A DNA stretch of 36,588 bases from Candidatus Bacteroides merdigallinarum (GCA_019116285.1 DXBX01000086.1:1-36588); one strand, 5' to 3'; shown: positions 24,698 through 34,126, numbered from the stretch's first letter. Numbers and translations are program-made. Notes: generated by a model not told the origin, from the letters alone.

Positions 24698-26155
24698 ATG
24701 AAAGGAAACAATAGCATGTCGCGACGCCGCTTTCTCCAGACGGGAGGGCTCGCCCTGGCCGCTCTGGCCGTACATCCTTTTGACTCACTGGCCGCTGCGG
24801 CTGGCGGGTCATCCACGTATAAATCCCTGCGCCCCGCGCCGGACAAACGCCACTTCACCTCCCGGGCTGTGGAGGCCGTCATCGCCGAGACCAAACCGAA
24901 AATCAAGGACGAGAAGCTGCGCTGGATGTTCGAGAACTGTTTCCCCAACACGTTGGACACCACCGTCAAGCACACTGTGAAGGACGGCAAGCCGGACACA
25001 TTCGTCATCACCGGCGACATTGAGGCCATGTGGTTGCGCGACTCGTCCGCCCAGGTATGGCCCTACCTGCCCCTGATGAAGGATGACGAACCGCTCCGCC
25101 GCCTGGTCGAGGGCCTCATCCGCCGGCAGGCAGAGTGCATCTGCATCGACCCCTACGCCAACGCCTTCAACGACGGCCCCTTGGGCAGCTATTGGGAGAC
25201 GGACCACACGCAACACATGGTGAAGGAGCTGCACGAGCGCAAATGGGAGATTGACTCCCTCTGCTACCCCATCCGCCTGGCCTACCACTACTGGAAGCTG
25301 ACGGGTGACACGGCTCCCTTCGACGCCCAATGGCACACGGCCATGACACTGGTGGTGAAGACCTTCAAGGAGCAACAGCGCAAGGACGGACTGGGCCCGT
25401 ACAGCTTCCGGCGCGACTGCGACCGTCCCACGGACTCGCAAATCAACAACGGCTGGGGTGCGCCGGTGAAGCCCGTCGGGCTCATTGTCTCGGCTTTCCG
25501 TCCGTCGGACGATGCCACTCAATACGGCTTCCTCGTGCCCTCCAACATGTTTGCCGTGGTCTCCCTGCGTCAGTTGGCGGAGATGGAGCGGAGCATTCGT
25601 CGGGATGAAGCCTTTGCCTCGGAGTGTCAGGCCCTGGCCGAAGAGGTGGACGAAGCCATCCGTCGCTATGCCATCGTCAATCATCCGGTCTGCGGCCGCA
25701 TCTATGCCTTCGAGGTAGACGGCTACGGCAACGCCCTCTGTATGGACGACGCCAACGTGCCCAGCCTGCTGGCCGCACCTTATTTGGGCTACTGCTCGCC
25801 GAAAGATGCCATCTACCGCAACACCCGCAAGATGATTTGGAGCGACAACAATCCCTACTTCTTCCGCGGCAAGGCGGGCGAAGGCGTGGGCGGCCCGCAC
25901 GTGGGACTGAACTATGCCTGGCCCATGAGCCTCATCATGAAGGCCTTCACCACGGACGACGCCGACGAGGTGCGCGACTGCCTGCGGATGTTGCGCGACA
26001 CGGACGGCGGCACGGGCTTCATGCACGAGTCCTTCAACGTGAACGATGCCAAGGACTTCACCCGCTCGTGGTTTGCATGGACCAATACCCTGTTTGGCGA
26101 ACTGATTTTGCACACCGTCCGCGAATATCCCACTCTTTTATCTCAACAGTTATGA
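24698..26155 (+). CDS. GH125 exo-alpha-1,6-mannosidase (Tat-exported)
   Basis: A 485-aa protein with a twin-arginine signal (SRRRFLQTGGLALAALAV, residues 8-25), so it is folded before export. The GH125 (DUF1237) signatures are TGDIEAMWLRDSSAQVWPY, GPYSFRRDCDRPTD with the probable acid region, VPSNMFAVVSLRQLAEM and GGTGFMHESFNVNDAKDFT with Glu444 as probable base. Known members cleave non-reducing alpha-1,6-mannose. It overlaps the GH20 start by 4 bp (ATGA), so the two are translationally coupled. Product mannose could feed the ROK kinase. The ATG at 24716 is an alternative start. Confidence 0.92.
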   Translation: MKGNNSMSRRRFLQTGGLALAALAVHPFDSLAAAAGGSSTYKSLRPAPDKRHFTSRAVEAVIAETKPKIKDEKLRWMFENCFPNTLDTTVKHTVKDGKPDTFVITGDIEAMWLRDSSAQVWPYLPLMKDDEPLRRLVEGLIRRQAECICIDPYANAFNDGPLGSYWETDHTQHMVKELHERKWEIDSLCYPIRLAYHYWKLTGDTAPFDAQWHTAMTLVVKTFKEQQRKDGLGPYSFRRDCDRPTDSQINNGWGAPVKPVGLIVSAFRPSDDATQYGFLVPSNMFAVVSLRQLAEMERSIRRDEAFASECQALAEEVDEAIRRYAIVNHPVCGRIYAFEVDGYGNALCMDDANVPSLLAAPYLGYCSPKDAIYRNTRKMIWSDNNPYFFRGKAGEGVGGPHVGLNYAWPMSLIMKAFTTDDADEVRDCLRMLRDTDGGTGFMHESFNVNDAKDFTRSWFAWTNTLFGELILHTVREYPTLLSQQL

Positions 26156-28476
26156 AGAAAGGAAAGATACTTTGTTGGTTGGTAGCCGCGTCCCTCGCCC
26201 TCTCGTCGTGCATGAAGGACGGGGGCAACGCGGCTTTGGGCATTATTCCGATGCCTAACCAATTGGAAACCCTATCGGGAAAGTATGTCCTGCCGGAAGA
26301 GGTCACCGTATCCCTCCCCGAAGGTGGGCCGGCACAACAAGTATTCCGTTACCTGGCTGATGCCTTGCAGCACACGTCCGTCTCCCTTAAAGCCGTGCCC
26401 GAAGCTGCCGAGGCAGCCATTTGCCTGACCACAGACAGTACCTTGACCGACGAAGCTTACCGGCTGGAGGCAGACAGACAAGGCATCCGCATCGCATCCA
26501 ACGCTACGGGAGCCGGCTGGTTCTATGGCGTGCAGTCCCTGCTGCAACTGCTTCCGACGGATATTTATGATGCCACGCAGACCTTTGCGGGGGCGTTGGA
26601 GATACCGGCCGTCCGTATCGAGGACGCACCCCGCTTCTCCCACCGCGGCGCAATGATGGACGTCGGTCGCAACTTCCTGCCCAAGGAGGAGGTGCTGAAG
26701 TTCATTGACCTGATGGCTTCCTACAAGATGAACGTCTTCCACTTCCACCTGACCGACGACCAGGGCTGGCGCATCGAAATCAAGAAGTATCCCCGCCTGA
26801 CCGAAGTCGGCTCGCACCGTTCGCAGACGCAAGTGGGGCATTCGGACTACTACTATCCTCGCCGCTTTGATGGGAAGGAGCAGCGCGGCTATTACACCCA
26901 GGACGAAATCCGCGAGATTGTGCGCTATGCCGCCGACCGCTTCATCACGGTGGTGCCCGAGATCGAGATGCCCGGCCATGCCTCAGCCGCCCTGGCTGCC
27001 TATCCGGAGCTGTCCTGCGGATTAGGCAAGACCTACGTGGTGCGCGACTACTTCGACGTGTTCGATGAGGTATTCTGCCCCAAGGAGAATACCTTCCGCT
27101 TCCTGGAGGACGTGCTGACCGAGGTGATGGACCTCTTCCCCAGTCACTACATCCACATTGGGGGCGACGAGTGCCCCAAGAAGGCGTGGAAGAAGTGCGC
27201 CCACTGCCAAGCCCTGATAAAGCGCGAGGGCCTGCCCGACGAGGAAGCCCTGCAGAGCTGGTTCATCCATCGTATTGAGCGGTTTGTCAATAGCCGCGGA
27301 CGCGACATCATCGGCTGGGACGAAATCCTGCAAGGCGGCCTGGCGCCCAACGCCACGGTCATGTCCTGGCGCGGTGAGGTAGGTGGCATCGAGGCAGCAC
27401 GGCAGAAGCACCGTGTCATCATGACGCCCGGCGTGCGATGCTATTTCGATTTCTACCAGACCGTACCCGAAGAAGAGCCTATGGCCATGCGAGGGTTTCT
27501 GCCCCTGGACACGGTCTATGCCTACGACCCCGTGCCTACAACCTTGACGCCGGAGGAACAGGGCTACATCATCGGCACCCAAGCCAATGTCTGGGGGGAA
27601 TATATCCAGACGCCGGAACACTTTGAATACATGGCCTTCCCCCGCCTGCTTGCCATGGCCGAAGTACAATGGACCCGACCCGCACAGAAGAACTTTGATA
27701 ACTTTACTTGTCGTCTGGATAAAGAGTTCCGCCGTTTGGACTTGCGCGGAGTGAATGCATGCCGCAGTTTTTACGAAGTGGTCGCCTCCGGCACATGGAG
27801 TGAAACGGACGGGGCTTATGAAGTGGATTTGCACACCTTCTGCCCCGATGCGGAGATCCGATACACTCTGAACGATTCGGTGGTAACGGCCTCGTCCCCG
27901 CGGTATGAATCCCCCCTTCTCCTCACCGAAGATGCTGTGGTCTATGCCGCAGCTTATCGGAACGGGAAACCCTTGGGACGCGTGACGAAGACCGATTTTG
28001 CCGTCAATGCGGCTACGGGTTGTACCTATTCGTATAGTGAGACGCCTTCCTTGGGGGACTTGTGCAATATTCATTCTCTGACGGATGGCCGCCGTGGAGA
28101 TGCTCGCGACCATCATCGCTGGCTCACTTTCCATCGGGACACCATGCAGCTTGTCCTGAAGTTGCACCAGCTCCGGAAGGTCAGTGAAGTGTCTTTCGCT
28201 TCGCTTTGGCGTCCGTGGAATGCGTTGTGGCCGGTTCGCGCGGCGCGGGTTTCCGTGTCGATGAACGGCGAGCACTTTGTGTCCGTGGCTGATAGCTTGT
28301 TCACTTACGACTTCTCGCCTACAGAGGCCATCCGATTTCCGATGTCCCTGTGCTTCCCGGAGGTCGAAACCTCCTTCGTGCGCTTGGAACTGATAGGTGG
28401 TGGTCCCTGCCCAAAAGGGTATTATAATGAGGGTAATCCCAGCAATTTTGCGTTGGACGAGATAGAAATCCTGTAA
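26152..28476 (+). CDS. GH20 beta-N-acetylhexosaminidase lipoprotein
   Basis: A 774-aa lipoprotein (LALSSC, Cys20). After an N-terminal alpha/beta domain (about 28-155) comes the GH20 barrel: HRGAMMDVGRNFLPKEEV, NVFHFHLTDDQGWRIEIKKY, PEIEMPGHASAALAAYPEL, HIGGDECPKKAWKKC with the catalytic pair Asp339-Glu340, and GWDEILQGGL and TVMSWRGEVGG in the active-site wall. The C-terminus (about 590-774) holds a chitobiase-type FN3 segment and a carbohydrate-binding-like end. It removes terminal beta-GlcNAc or beta-GalNAc. The open frame runs far upstream (25624) inside the GH125 gene, but the ATG at 26152 opens the lipoprotein signal. Confidence 0.93.
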   Translation: MKKGKILCWLVAASLALSSCMKDGGNAALGIIPMPNQLETLSGKYVLPEEVTVSLPEGGPAQQVFRYLADALQHTSVSLKAVPEAAEAAICLTTDSTLTDEAYRLEADRQGIRIASNATGAGWFYGVQSLLQLLPTDIYDATQTFAGALEIPAVRIEDAPRFSHRGAMMDVGRNFLPKEEVLKFIDLMASYKMNVFHFHLTDDQGWRIEIKKYPRLTEVGSHRSQTQVGHSDYYYPRRFDGKEQRGYYTQDEIREIVRYAADRFITVVPEIEMPGHASAALAAYPELSCGLGKTYVVRDYFDVFDEVFCPKENTFRFLEDVLTEVMDLFPSHYIHIGGDECPKKAWKKCAHCQALIKREGLPDEEALQSWFIHRIERFVNSRGRDIIGWDEILQGGLAPNATVMSWRGEVGGIEAARQKHRVIMTPGVRCYFDFYQTVPEEEPMAMRGFLPLDTVYAYDPVPTTLTPEEQGYIIGTQANVWGEYIQTPEHFEYMAFPRLLAMAEVQWTRPAQKNFDNFTCRLDKEFRRLDLRGVNACRSFYEVVASGTWSETDGAYEVDLHTFCPDAEIRYTLNDSVVTASSPRYESPLLLTEDAVVYAAAYRNGKPLGRVTKTDFAVNAATGCTYSYSETPSLGDLCNIHSLTDGRRGDARDHHRWLTFHRDTMQLVLKLHQLRKVSEVSFASLWRPWNALWPVRAARVSVSMNGEHFVSVADSLFTYDFSPTEAIRFPMSLCFPEVETSFVRLELIGGGPCPKGYYNEGNPSNFALDEIEIL

Positions 28477-28519
28477 GTAAAATCACTCTGATACATTATC
28501 ATTTAATCAATCCCATACA

Positions 28520-29962
28520 ATGAACAAGACAATACTCCTCATGCTGATGTTGCTGGGCTGGATGTCCGCAACCGGCTATGCACAAAAGCAAACTTTCGCT
28601 TTCAAGGACGGCAAATTCAAAATCGTCCAGTTCACGGACCTGCATTGGACACCGAAGTCGGCGGGATGTGCCGACACCGAGGCCACCATCCGCGCGGTGC
28701 TGAAGGCCGAACAGCCCGACTTGGCCGTATTGAGCGGCGACGTGGTGACCGACGACCCTGCCCGTGAAGGCTGGAAAGCCGTGACAGACCTCTTCAACGA
28801 ACTGAAGATGCCTTTCGTCGTAACCATGGGCAACCACGATGCGGAATACCTGACCAAGGACGAGATTTATGACTTCCTGCTGCAATCGCCTTACTACGTG
28901 GGCGAGAAAGGCCCGAAGGACATCAAAGGCTGCGGCAATTGCATCCTCCCCGTCCAAGGAGCCGGAGGGAAGACCGAAGCCGTGCTCTACTTCTTGGACT
29001 CCAACGACTACCAGCCCGAGAAGCTCTATGGTGCTTACGACTGGATTCACTTCGACCAGATAGCTTGGTACCGCGAACAGAGTGCCCGCTTCACCCAAGC
29101 CAACGGCGGACAACCGCTTCCGGCCCTGGCCTTCTTCCACATCCCCCTGCAAGAGTATGAGGAAATCGTGGGTGACGGTAAGACCTACGGAACCAAGAAT
29201 GAAGGCATTGCAGCCTCCCGTCTGAATTCCGGCATGTTCGCTTCGTTCATCGAGATGCAGGACGTGATGGGCACTTTTGTGGGTCATGACCATGACAATG
29301 ACTACCTGGGCATCAATAAGGGTATTCTCTTGGCCTTCGGTCGTGTGACGGGCAAAGACGCTTATGGCGACCTGAAGCGTGGTGCCCGCATTATTGAACT
29401 GTATGAAGGACAGCGCAAGTTCAACACTTGGATCACTACCCCGGACGGACGCGAAGCCACCTATTACTACCCCTCCGGTCTGAACTCGGAGGAAGAGGCA
29501 CGCATGACGTACTCTCCCGCCTTGGATGTGAAACCGGCCAAGCAGGGCGTGGCTTATACCTATTATGAAGGAAACTGTGAAGAGACGGCCGACATCGCCG
29601 CTTGCCGCAAGGTGAAGGAGGGCACGATGAAGAATTTCTCCATCGCCGAAGCACCGCTGGAAGACCACTTCGCTTATGAGTTCCGCACACTGCTGCGCAT
29701 CCCGCAGAAGGGCGTCTATCGTTTCTACACCTATTCGGACGATGGTTCCGTGCTCTACATCGACGGACAAAAGGTGGTGGACAACGATGGTGGCCACAGT
29801 GCGGTCCGTGCCGAAGGAAAGATTGCCTTGGACGAAGGTTTCCACGAAGTACGCCTGCTTTACTTTGAGGATTACATGGGTCAGGCACTGGAAGTAGGCT
29901 TCTGCGGCAAAGACATCTTCGAGACAGTCTTGCCGGACGAACTGCTTTATTTGCCGGAATAA
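28520..29962 (+). CDS. Secreted calcineurin-type metallophosphoesterase with PA14 module
   Basis: A 480-aa protein with a signal peptide (SATGYAQ, cut near 21). The phosphoesterase metal sites are all present: FTDLHW (Asp40, His42), LSGDVV (Asp74), MGNHDAE (Asn105, His106), FFHIPL (His207) and VGHDHDND (His256, His258). Residues about 337-480 form a PA14-like module with YSDDGSVLYIDGQKVVDNDG, closely similar to the end of the GH92 protein. It probably hydrolyses a phosphomonoester or diester on the glycan while the module binds the sugar. It is the last gene of the plus-strand locus and ends 10 bp from the convergent regulator. Confidence 0.88.
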   Translation: MNKTILLMLMLLGWMSATGYAQKQTFAFKDGKFKIVQFTDLHWTPKSAGCADTEATIRAVLKAEQPDLAVLSGDVVTDDPAREGWKAVTDLFNELKMPFVVTMGNHDAEYLTKDEIYDFLLQSPYYVGEKGPKDIKGCGNCILPVQGAGGKTEAVLYFLDSNDYQPEKLYGAYDWIHFDQIAWYREQSARFTQANGGQPLPALAFFHIPLQEYEEIVGDGKTYGTKNEGIAASRLNSGMFASFIEMQDVMGTFVGHDHDNDYLGINKGILLAFGRVTGKDAYGDLKRGARIIELYEGQRKFNTWITTPDGREATYYYPSGLNSEEEARMTYSPALDVKPAKQGVAYTYYEGNCEETADIAACRKVKEGTMKNFSIAEAPLEDHFAYEFRTLLRIPQKGVYRFYTYSDDGSVLYIDGQKVVDNDGGHSAVRAEGKIALDEGFHEVRLLYFEDYMGQALEVGFCGKDIFETVLPDELLYLPE

Positions 29963-29972
29963 ACGTATCGGT

Positions 29973-31145
29973 CTATCTCCAACCCGGTAAGGTCCGGAAT
30001 CCCTTACGGAACTTATTGGGTGTGGTGCCCTTCAATGCCTTGAATTGGCGGGACAGATTCTTCAGGTCACTGAGGCCGGCCTGTGCCGCCAATTCGGCGA
30101 GAGGGGCATCGCTGTCTTGTAGCAACTGGGCAAAACGTTCCATCCGCAAGTAGAAGATGTATTTATGGATAGACTGTCCCGTCACCTCTTTGAAACGCAT
30201 TTCCAGCAACCGGCGCGAGAGGGGAACCAGCTTCACCAGATTTTTGACGGTGATGTCATCGGCCAAATGTTGCCGGATATAGTCCAAGGCGGTGCGGATA
30301 TATATGTCATCTGTGGCATGGAAATCCGTGGATAACCTATCCACTACGTTGACGGGGCGCAACACCACGTCTTGCGGGGAGGCCTTGTCGTCGTTGAGGA
30401 GTTGCTCAATCAGTTCGGCAGCTTCGAAGCCTCCCCGCACAATGCTGTGGTTGATGCTGGAGAGAGGCGGGTCGGAGAGGTTGCAGACAATTTCGTCATT
30501 GTCTACGCCCAGGATGGCAATTTGGTCGGGCACACGGATGCCGTTTGCCTTGCATAACTCCGTGAGTCGGTTTCCCTGGTTGTCATCGCAGGCCATGAGG
30601 GCTGTGGGGTGCGGCAATGACTTGAGCCATGCCAAGAGAGGTGGCGCGTCATACAGCCACAGCTTGTCTATGGATTCCCGTTGATAGGCAGAGAAGTTAT
30701 CCCCAAATCCATGTGCAGCAATGCAACGATAGAATCCCTCGCACCGCTCCTTCGACCAGACGGCATCGTGGTAGCCATAGAAAGCGAAATGCCTGAATCC
30801 CTTGGAGAGGAAAAACTCGGCTCCCATCTGCCCCGTCTTGTGATAGTCGCCGGTGATGTTCGGAATGCTTGTGAAACGCTCTTTGTAATCCTGCGCCAGC
30901 GCAACGATGCCATTCTGTCGGAACAGATCCACATTATCCTCTGTGCTGAATTGGCCGATAATGGCGTCGGCATGCCACGTCTTCGCCCACTTCAGTACTC
31001 CTTCTATGCCGTAGGCGTCCTTGAACGAAGGAGGCATTCGGCACACTACCCAGGGTTCATGGCTTCGGGCATAAGCCAAAATGCCCTTCAACAAATTATA
31101 GGCAAAACGCTCGGTAAAATCGGTGAGGAAAATCAGTCTGATCAT
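29973..31145 (-). CDS. XylR-type AraC-family regulator with sugar-binding sensor domain
   Basis: A 390-aa cytoplasmic protein. Residues 1 to about 275 form a LacI/periplasmic-binding-like sensor (RFAYNLLKGILAYARSHEPW, LMACDDNQGNRLTELC, VPDQIAILGVDNDEIVCNLS). The rest is an AraC helix-turn-helix pair (YIRQHLADDITVKNLVKLVP, then AGLSDLKNLSRQFKALKG). XylR-type regulators bind a mono- or disaccharide directly in the cytoplasm. Its convergent position at the end of the locus makes it the likely activator, perhaps sensing mannose or a processed fragment (inference). It has its own -7 box. Confidence 0.9.
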   Translation of the reverse strand: MIRLIFLTDFTERFAYNLLKGILAYARSHEPWVVCRMPPSFKDAYGIEGVLKWAKTWHADAIIGQFSTEDNVDLFRQNGIVALAQDYKERFTSIPNITGDYHKTGQMGAEFFLSKGFRHFAFYGYHDAVWSKERCEGFYRCIAAHGFGDNFSAYQRESIDKLWLYDAPPLLAWLKSLPHPTALMACDDNQGNRLTELCKANGIRVPDQIAILGVDNDEIVCNLSDPPLSSINHSIVRGGFEAAELIEQLLNDDKASPQDVVLRPVNVVDRLSTDFHATDDIYIRTALDYIRQHLADDITVKNLVKLVPLSRRLLEMRFKEVTGQSIHKYIFYLRMERFAQLLQDSDAPLAELAAQAGLSDLKNLSRQFKALKGTTPNKFRKGFRTLPGWR

Positions 31146-31179
31146 GGGCTTATTCTTTTTGCTTGCGGGATAATCCTTG

Positions 31180-31187
31180 CAAAAGTA
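31180..31187 (-). promoter_or_regulatory. -7 box for the XylR-type regulator
   Basis: On the minus strand it reads TACTTTTG, a TAnnTTTG match, 35 bp upstream of the start codon. Confidence 0.5.
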
Positions 31188-31246
31188 GGACTAAGTTTTG
31201 GCTTTTCCTAATGATGGCAAGTCTTTCTTTCTTCTTCGCTCAATCG

Positions 31247-31277
31247 TTGGATAATTGGGATTGCGTGCCTATCTTTG
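31247..31277 (+). promoter_or_regulatory. Promoter of the dcu-like gene (-33 and -7 boxes)
   Basis: TTGG at 31247-31250 and TATCTTTG at 31270-31277 are separated by 19 bp, the usual spacing of Bacteroides housekeeping promoters. The start codon is 30 bp downstream. Confidence 0.65.
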
Positions 31278-31306
31278 CGCACAGATAAAGATCAAATTAC
31301 ATTTTC

Positions 31307-32617
31307 ATGCTTTTACAACTATTTTTCGTGCTCACCGCCATCGTGGTGGGTGCCCGCTTGGGTGGTATCGGCCTGGGCGTGCTGGGCGGTTTGGGCCTGG
31401 CCATACTTGTCTTTGTCTTCGGCCTGGCACCCACGGCTCCTCCCATTGACGTGATGCTGATGATTGTGGCCGTGATAGCGGCGGCGGGTTGTATGCAGGC
31501 GGCAGGCGGTCTGGATCTGATGGTGAAGTGGGCGGAGAAATTGCTGCGCCGCCATCCGCAACGCATCACGTTGCTCAGTCCGCTGGTGACGTACTTCTTT
31601 ACCTTCGTGGCGGGCACCGGACACGTGGCCTATTCTGTCCTGCCCGTGATAGCCGAGGTAGCCACCGAGACCAAGATCCGTCCCGAACGTCCTCTGGCCA
31701 TTGCCGTCATTGCCTCGCAACAGGCCATTACCGCCAGTCCCATCTCCGCCGCCACGGTGGCGATGCTCAGCATGCTGGCCGGCTTTGGCGTGTCGCTGAT
31801 GGACATCCTGATGGTGGCCGTGCCTTGTACGTTGGTGGGCGTGGTGGCGGGAGCCGTCTATTCCCTGAAGGTGGGGAAGGAGCTGGAGAAAGACCCCGAA
31901 TACCTGCGTCGCTTGGCCAAGGGTGAATTGGAAACCTCGCACTACCGCACCCGCGACGTGGCTAATCCGCGAAAGGCCCTGTGGTCTGTTATTCTCTTTC
32001 TGGCGGCCACGGCCGGCATCGTGCTCTTCGGTTCGATAGACAGCCTGCGTCCTGTCTTCCACATCGGTGGGAAGCAGGTCATGATGGAAATGTCCCACAT
32101 CATCGAGATTCTGATGCTTACCGCCGCCGGACTCATCCTGCTGGTGACCCGCACCGACGGACTTCGGGCGGCACAAGGCTCGGTGTTCCAGGCAGGGATG
32201 CAGGCCGTGGTGGCCATCTTCGGCATAGCCTGGATGGGCGACACCTTCATCAACGGGAACATGGCCGTGCTGAAAGGCTCGGTGGAGCACCTGGTGGCCC
32301 AGATGCCGTGGCTCTTCGGCCTCGCCCTGTTTGTCATGTCCATCCTGCTGTTCAGTCAGGCGGCCACGGTGCGTGCCTTGCTGCCGTTGGGCATCAGCCT
32401 GGGCATCTCGCCCGCCGTGCTCATCGCGCTCTTCCCGGCGGTCAACGGCTATTTCTTCATCCCCAACTATCCCACCGTGGTGGCGGCCATCAACTTCGAC
32501 CGTACGGGCACCACGCACATCGGCAAGTACATCCTGAACCACTCCTTCATGCTGCCGGGGCTGATTGCCACCGGCGTGTCTGTCAGCTTGGGATTGCTGC
32601 TGGTGCAGTTGATGTGA
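31307..32617 (+). CDS. Anaerobic C4-dicarboxylate transporter (DcuA/DcuB family)
   Basis: A 436-aa inner-membrane protein with about ten or more hydrophobic segments. LFFVLTAIVVGARLGGIGLG, SPLVTYFFTFVAGTGHVAYS, SQQAITASPISAATVAML and GYFFIPNYPTVVAAINFDR are typical of the Dcu family. It exchanges fumarate, aspartate or malate for succinate, which fits the succinate-producing fumarate respiration of gut Bacteroides. Whether it is nearer DcuA or DcuB I cannot judge. It has its own promoter and is not part of the glycan locus. An amino-acid-degrading gene follows after 113 bp with a separate promoter. Confidence 0.93.
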   Translation: MLLQLFFVLTAIVVGARLGGIGLGVLGGLGLAILVFVFGLAPTAPPIDVMLMIVAVIAAAGCMQAAGGLDLMVKWAEKLLRRHPQRITLLSPLVTYFFTFVAGTGHVAYSVLPVIAEVATETKIRPERPLAIAVIASQQAITASPISAATVAMLSMLAGFGVSLMDILMVAVPCTLVGVVAGAVYSLKVGKELEKDPEYLRRLAKGELETSHYRTRDVANPRKALWSVILFLAATAGIVLFGSIDSLRPVFHIGGKQVMMEMSHIIEILMLTAAGLILLVTRTDGLRAAQGSVFQAGMQAVVAIFGIAWMGDTFINGNMAVLKGSVEHLVAQMPWLFGLALFVMSILLFSQAATVRALLPLGISLGISPAVLIALFPAVNGYFFIPNYPTVVAAINFDRTGTTHIGKYILNHSFMLPGLIATGVSVSLGLLLVQLM

Positions 32618-32680
32618 CAAAATGTTATGATTTGGCCAAGGATATAAGGGAGAGTACGTGATTATTCGTTTTTTTTTTAC

Positions 32681-32688
32681 TAGCTTTG
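32681..32688 (+). promoter_or_regulatory. -7 box for the UPF0597 gene
   Basis: TAGCTTTG matches TAnnTTTG, 43 bp upstream of the start codon, directly after a run of ten T. Confidence 0.5.
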
Positions 32689-32730
32689 CGCCGCTGAACC
32701 TAACATAAGAACTATTAGATTTATCCGCAT

Positions 32731-34011
32731 ATGGAAGAACACGAAAGACAACAGATCATCGCCCTCGTGAAGCGCGAGGTGGTGCCCGCCATCGGCTGTA
32801 CGGAACCCATGGCCGTGGCCCTTTGCGTGGCCCGTGCCACCGAGACCCTGGGCAAACGCCCCGAGAAAATCACCGCCCTGCTGAGTGCCAACATCCTGAA
32901 GAACGCCATGGGCGTGGGCATTCCCGGCACGGGCATGATAGGCCTGCCCATCGCCATCGCCTTGGGTGCGCTCATCGGCAAGTCGGACTATCAGCTGGAG
33001 GTGCTGAAGGACTGCACGCCCCAAGCCGTGGAGGAGGGCAAGGCGTTCATCGACGAGAAGCGCATCCGCATCGCCTTGAAGGAAGGCATCGAGGAGAAAC
33101 TCTACATTGAAGTGACCTGCGAGGCGGGCGACGATACGGCCACGGCCATCATCGCCGGCGGGCACACGGACTTCCGCCGCATCACCCGTAACGACGAGGT
33201 TTTGCTGGATAAAATGTCCGCCGCGGCGGCCGAGGAAGACGACAGTGCCCCGCAACTGACCCTGCGCAAGGTCTATGACTTTGCCATGACTGCTCCCTTG
33301 GACGAAATCCGCTTCATCCTGGAGACTGCCCGTATGAACAAGGCCGCTGCCGAACGCTCCTTCACGGGCGACTACGGCCACGGCTTGGGCAAGATGCTTC
33401 GCGGCAACTACGAGCACAAGATCATGGGCGACAGCGTCTTCTCGCACATCCTGTCCTACACGTCCGGTGCCTGCGACGCCCGCATGGCCGGTTCCATGAT
33501 TCCGGTGATGAGTAATTCGGGCAGCGGCAACCAAGGCATCTCCGCCACCCTGCCCGTGGTGGTGTTTGCCGAGGAGAACGGCAAGACGGAAGAGGAACTC
33601 ATCCGCGCCCTGATGCTGAGTCACCTGACCGTTATTTACATCAAGCAGAGCCTGGGCCGTCTGTCTGCCCTATGTGGTTGCGTGGTGGCCGCCACGGGTT
33701 CCAGCTGCGGCATCACGTGGCTGATGGGCGGCGGCTACCAGGAAGTGACCTACGCCGTGCAGAACATGATTGCCAACCTGACCGGCATGATTTGCGACGG
33801 GGCCAAGCCCAGTTGCGCGCTGAAGGTGACCACGGGCGTATCCACCGCCGTCCTTTCCGCCATCATGGCCATGGAGGGCCGTACCGTGACGTCCGTGGAG
33901 GGCATCATCGACGAGGACGTGGACCAGAGCATCCGCAACCTGACGAAAATTGGCTCCAAGGGCATGAACGAGACGGACCGGCTGGTGCTGGATATTATGA
34001 CGCATAAGTAA
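32731..34011 (+). CDS. UPF0597/CyuA-family L-cysteine desulfidase or serine dehydratase-like protein
   Basis: A 426-aa cytoplasmic protein. Family blocks are PAIGCTEPMAVALCVARA (Cys23), NAMGVGIPGTGMIGLPIA, SNSGSGNQGISATLPVVVFA, CGCVVAATGSSCGITWLMGGG and GMICDGAKPSCALKVTTG (Cys355, Cys362). The spaced cysteines suit a [4Fe-4S] cluster as in the archaeal L-cysteine desulfidase and iron-sulfur serine dehydratases. The expected reaction is L-cysteine to pyruvate, ammonia and sulfide. Serine or another beta-substituted amino acid is possible. It is probably monocistronic with its own -7 box. Confidence 0.87.
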   Translation: MEEHERQQIIALVKREVVPAIGCTEPMAVALCVARATETLGKRPEKITALLSANILKNAMGVGIPGTGMIGLPIAIALGALIGKSDYQLEVLKDCTPQAVEEGKAFIDEKRIRIALKEGIEEKLYIEVTCEAGDDTATAIIAGGHTDFRRITRNDEVLLDKMSAAAAEEDDSAPQLTLRKVYDFAMTAPLDEIRFILETARMNKAAAERSFTGDYGHGLGKMLRGNYEHKIMGDSVFSHILSYTSGACDARMAGSMIPVMSNSGSGNQGISATLPVVVFAEENGKTEEELIRALMLSHLTVIYIKQSLGRLSALCGCVVAATGSSCGITWLMGGGYQEVTYAVQNMIANLTGMICDGAKPSCALKVTTGVSTAVLSAIMAMEGRTVTSVEGIIDEDVDQSIRNLTKIGSKGMNETDRLVLDIMTHK

Positions 34012-34032
34012 GCGGAGCTCCATATATAATCT

Positions 34033-34108
34033 TTTAGACGCGGATTGAGCGGATTATGCGGATAATAAATTCATAAAATCCGCTCAATCCGCTCAATCCG
34101 CGTCTAAA
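34033..34108. repeat. Inverted repeat of 9-bp GCGGAT iterons, copy 2
   Basis: The left arm has ACGCGGATT, GAGCGGATT and ATGCGGATA; the right arm inverted has ACGCGGATT, GAGCGGATT and GAGCGGATT. The ends TTTAGA/TCTAAA match copy 1 at 7993-8065, and AATCTTTTAGACGCGGATT is shared on the left flank. It sits between the convergent UPF0597 and slyD-like genes. Confidence 0.85.
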
Positions 34109-34126
34109 AAGTTTTGCTCACAAGGC

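Noticed and set aside
24809..26113. 434-codon open frame on the minus strand
   Set aside because: Antisense to the GH125 gene with no recognisable motif; codon-bias shadow.
25624..26151. N-terminal extension of the GH20 ORF
   Set aside because: It overlaps the GH125 gene in another frame, has Arg-rich nonsense composition, and the lipoprotein signal starts at 26152.
31319..32620. 433-codon open frame on the minus strand, His/Gln-rich
   Set aside because: It is the exact antisense of the Dcu transporter gene. The His/Gln/Arg-rich product is typical of a shadow of hydrophobic codons.
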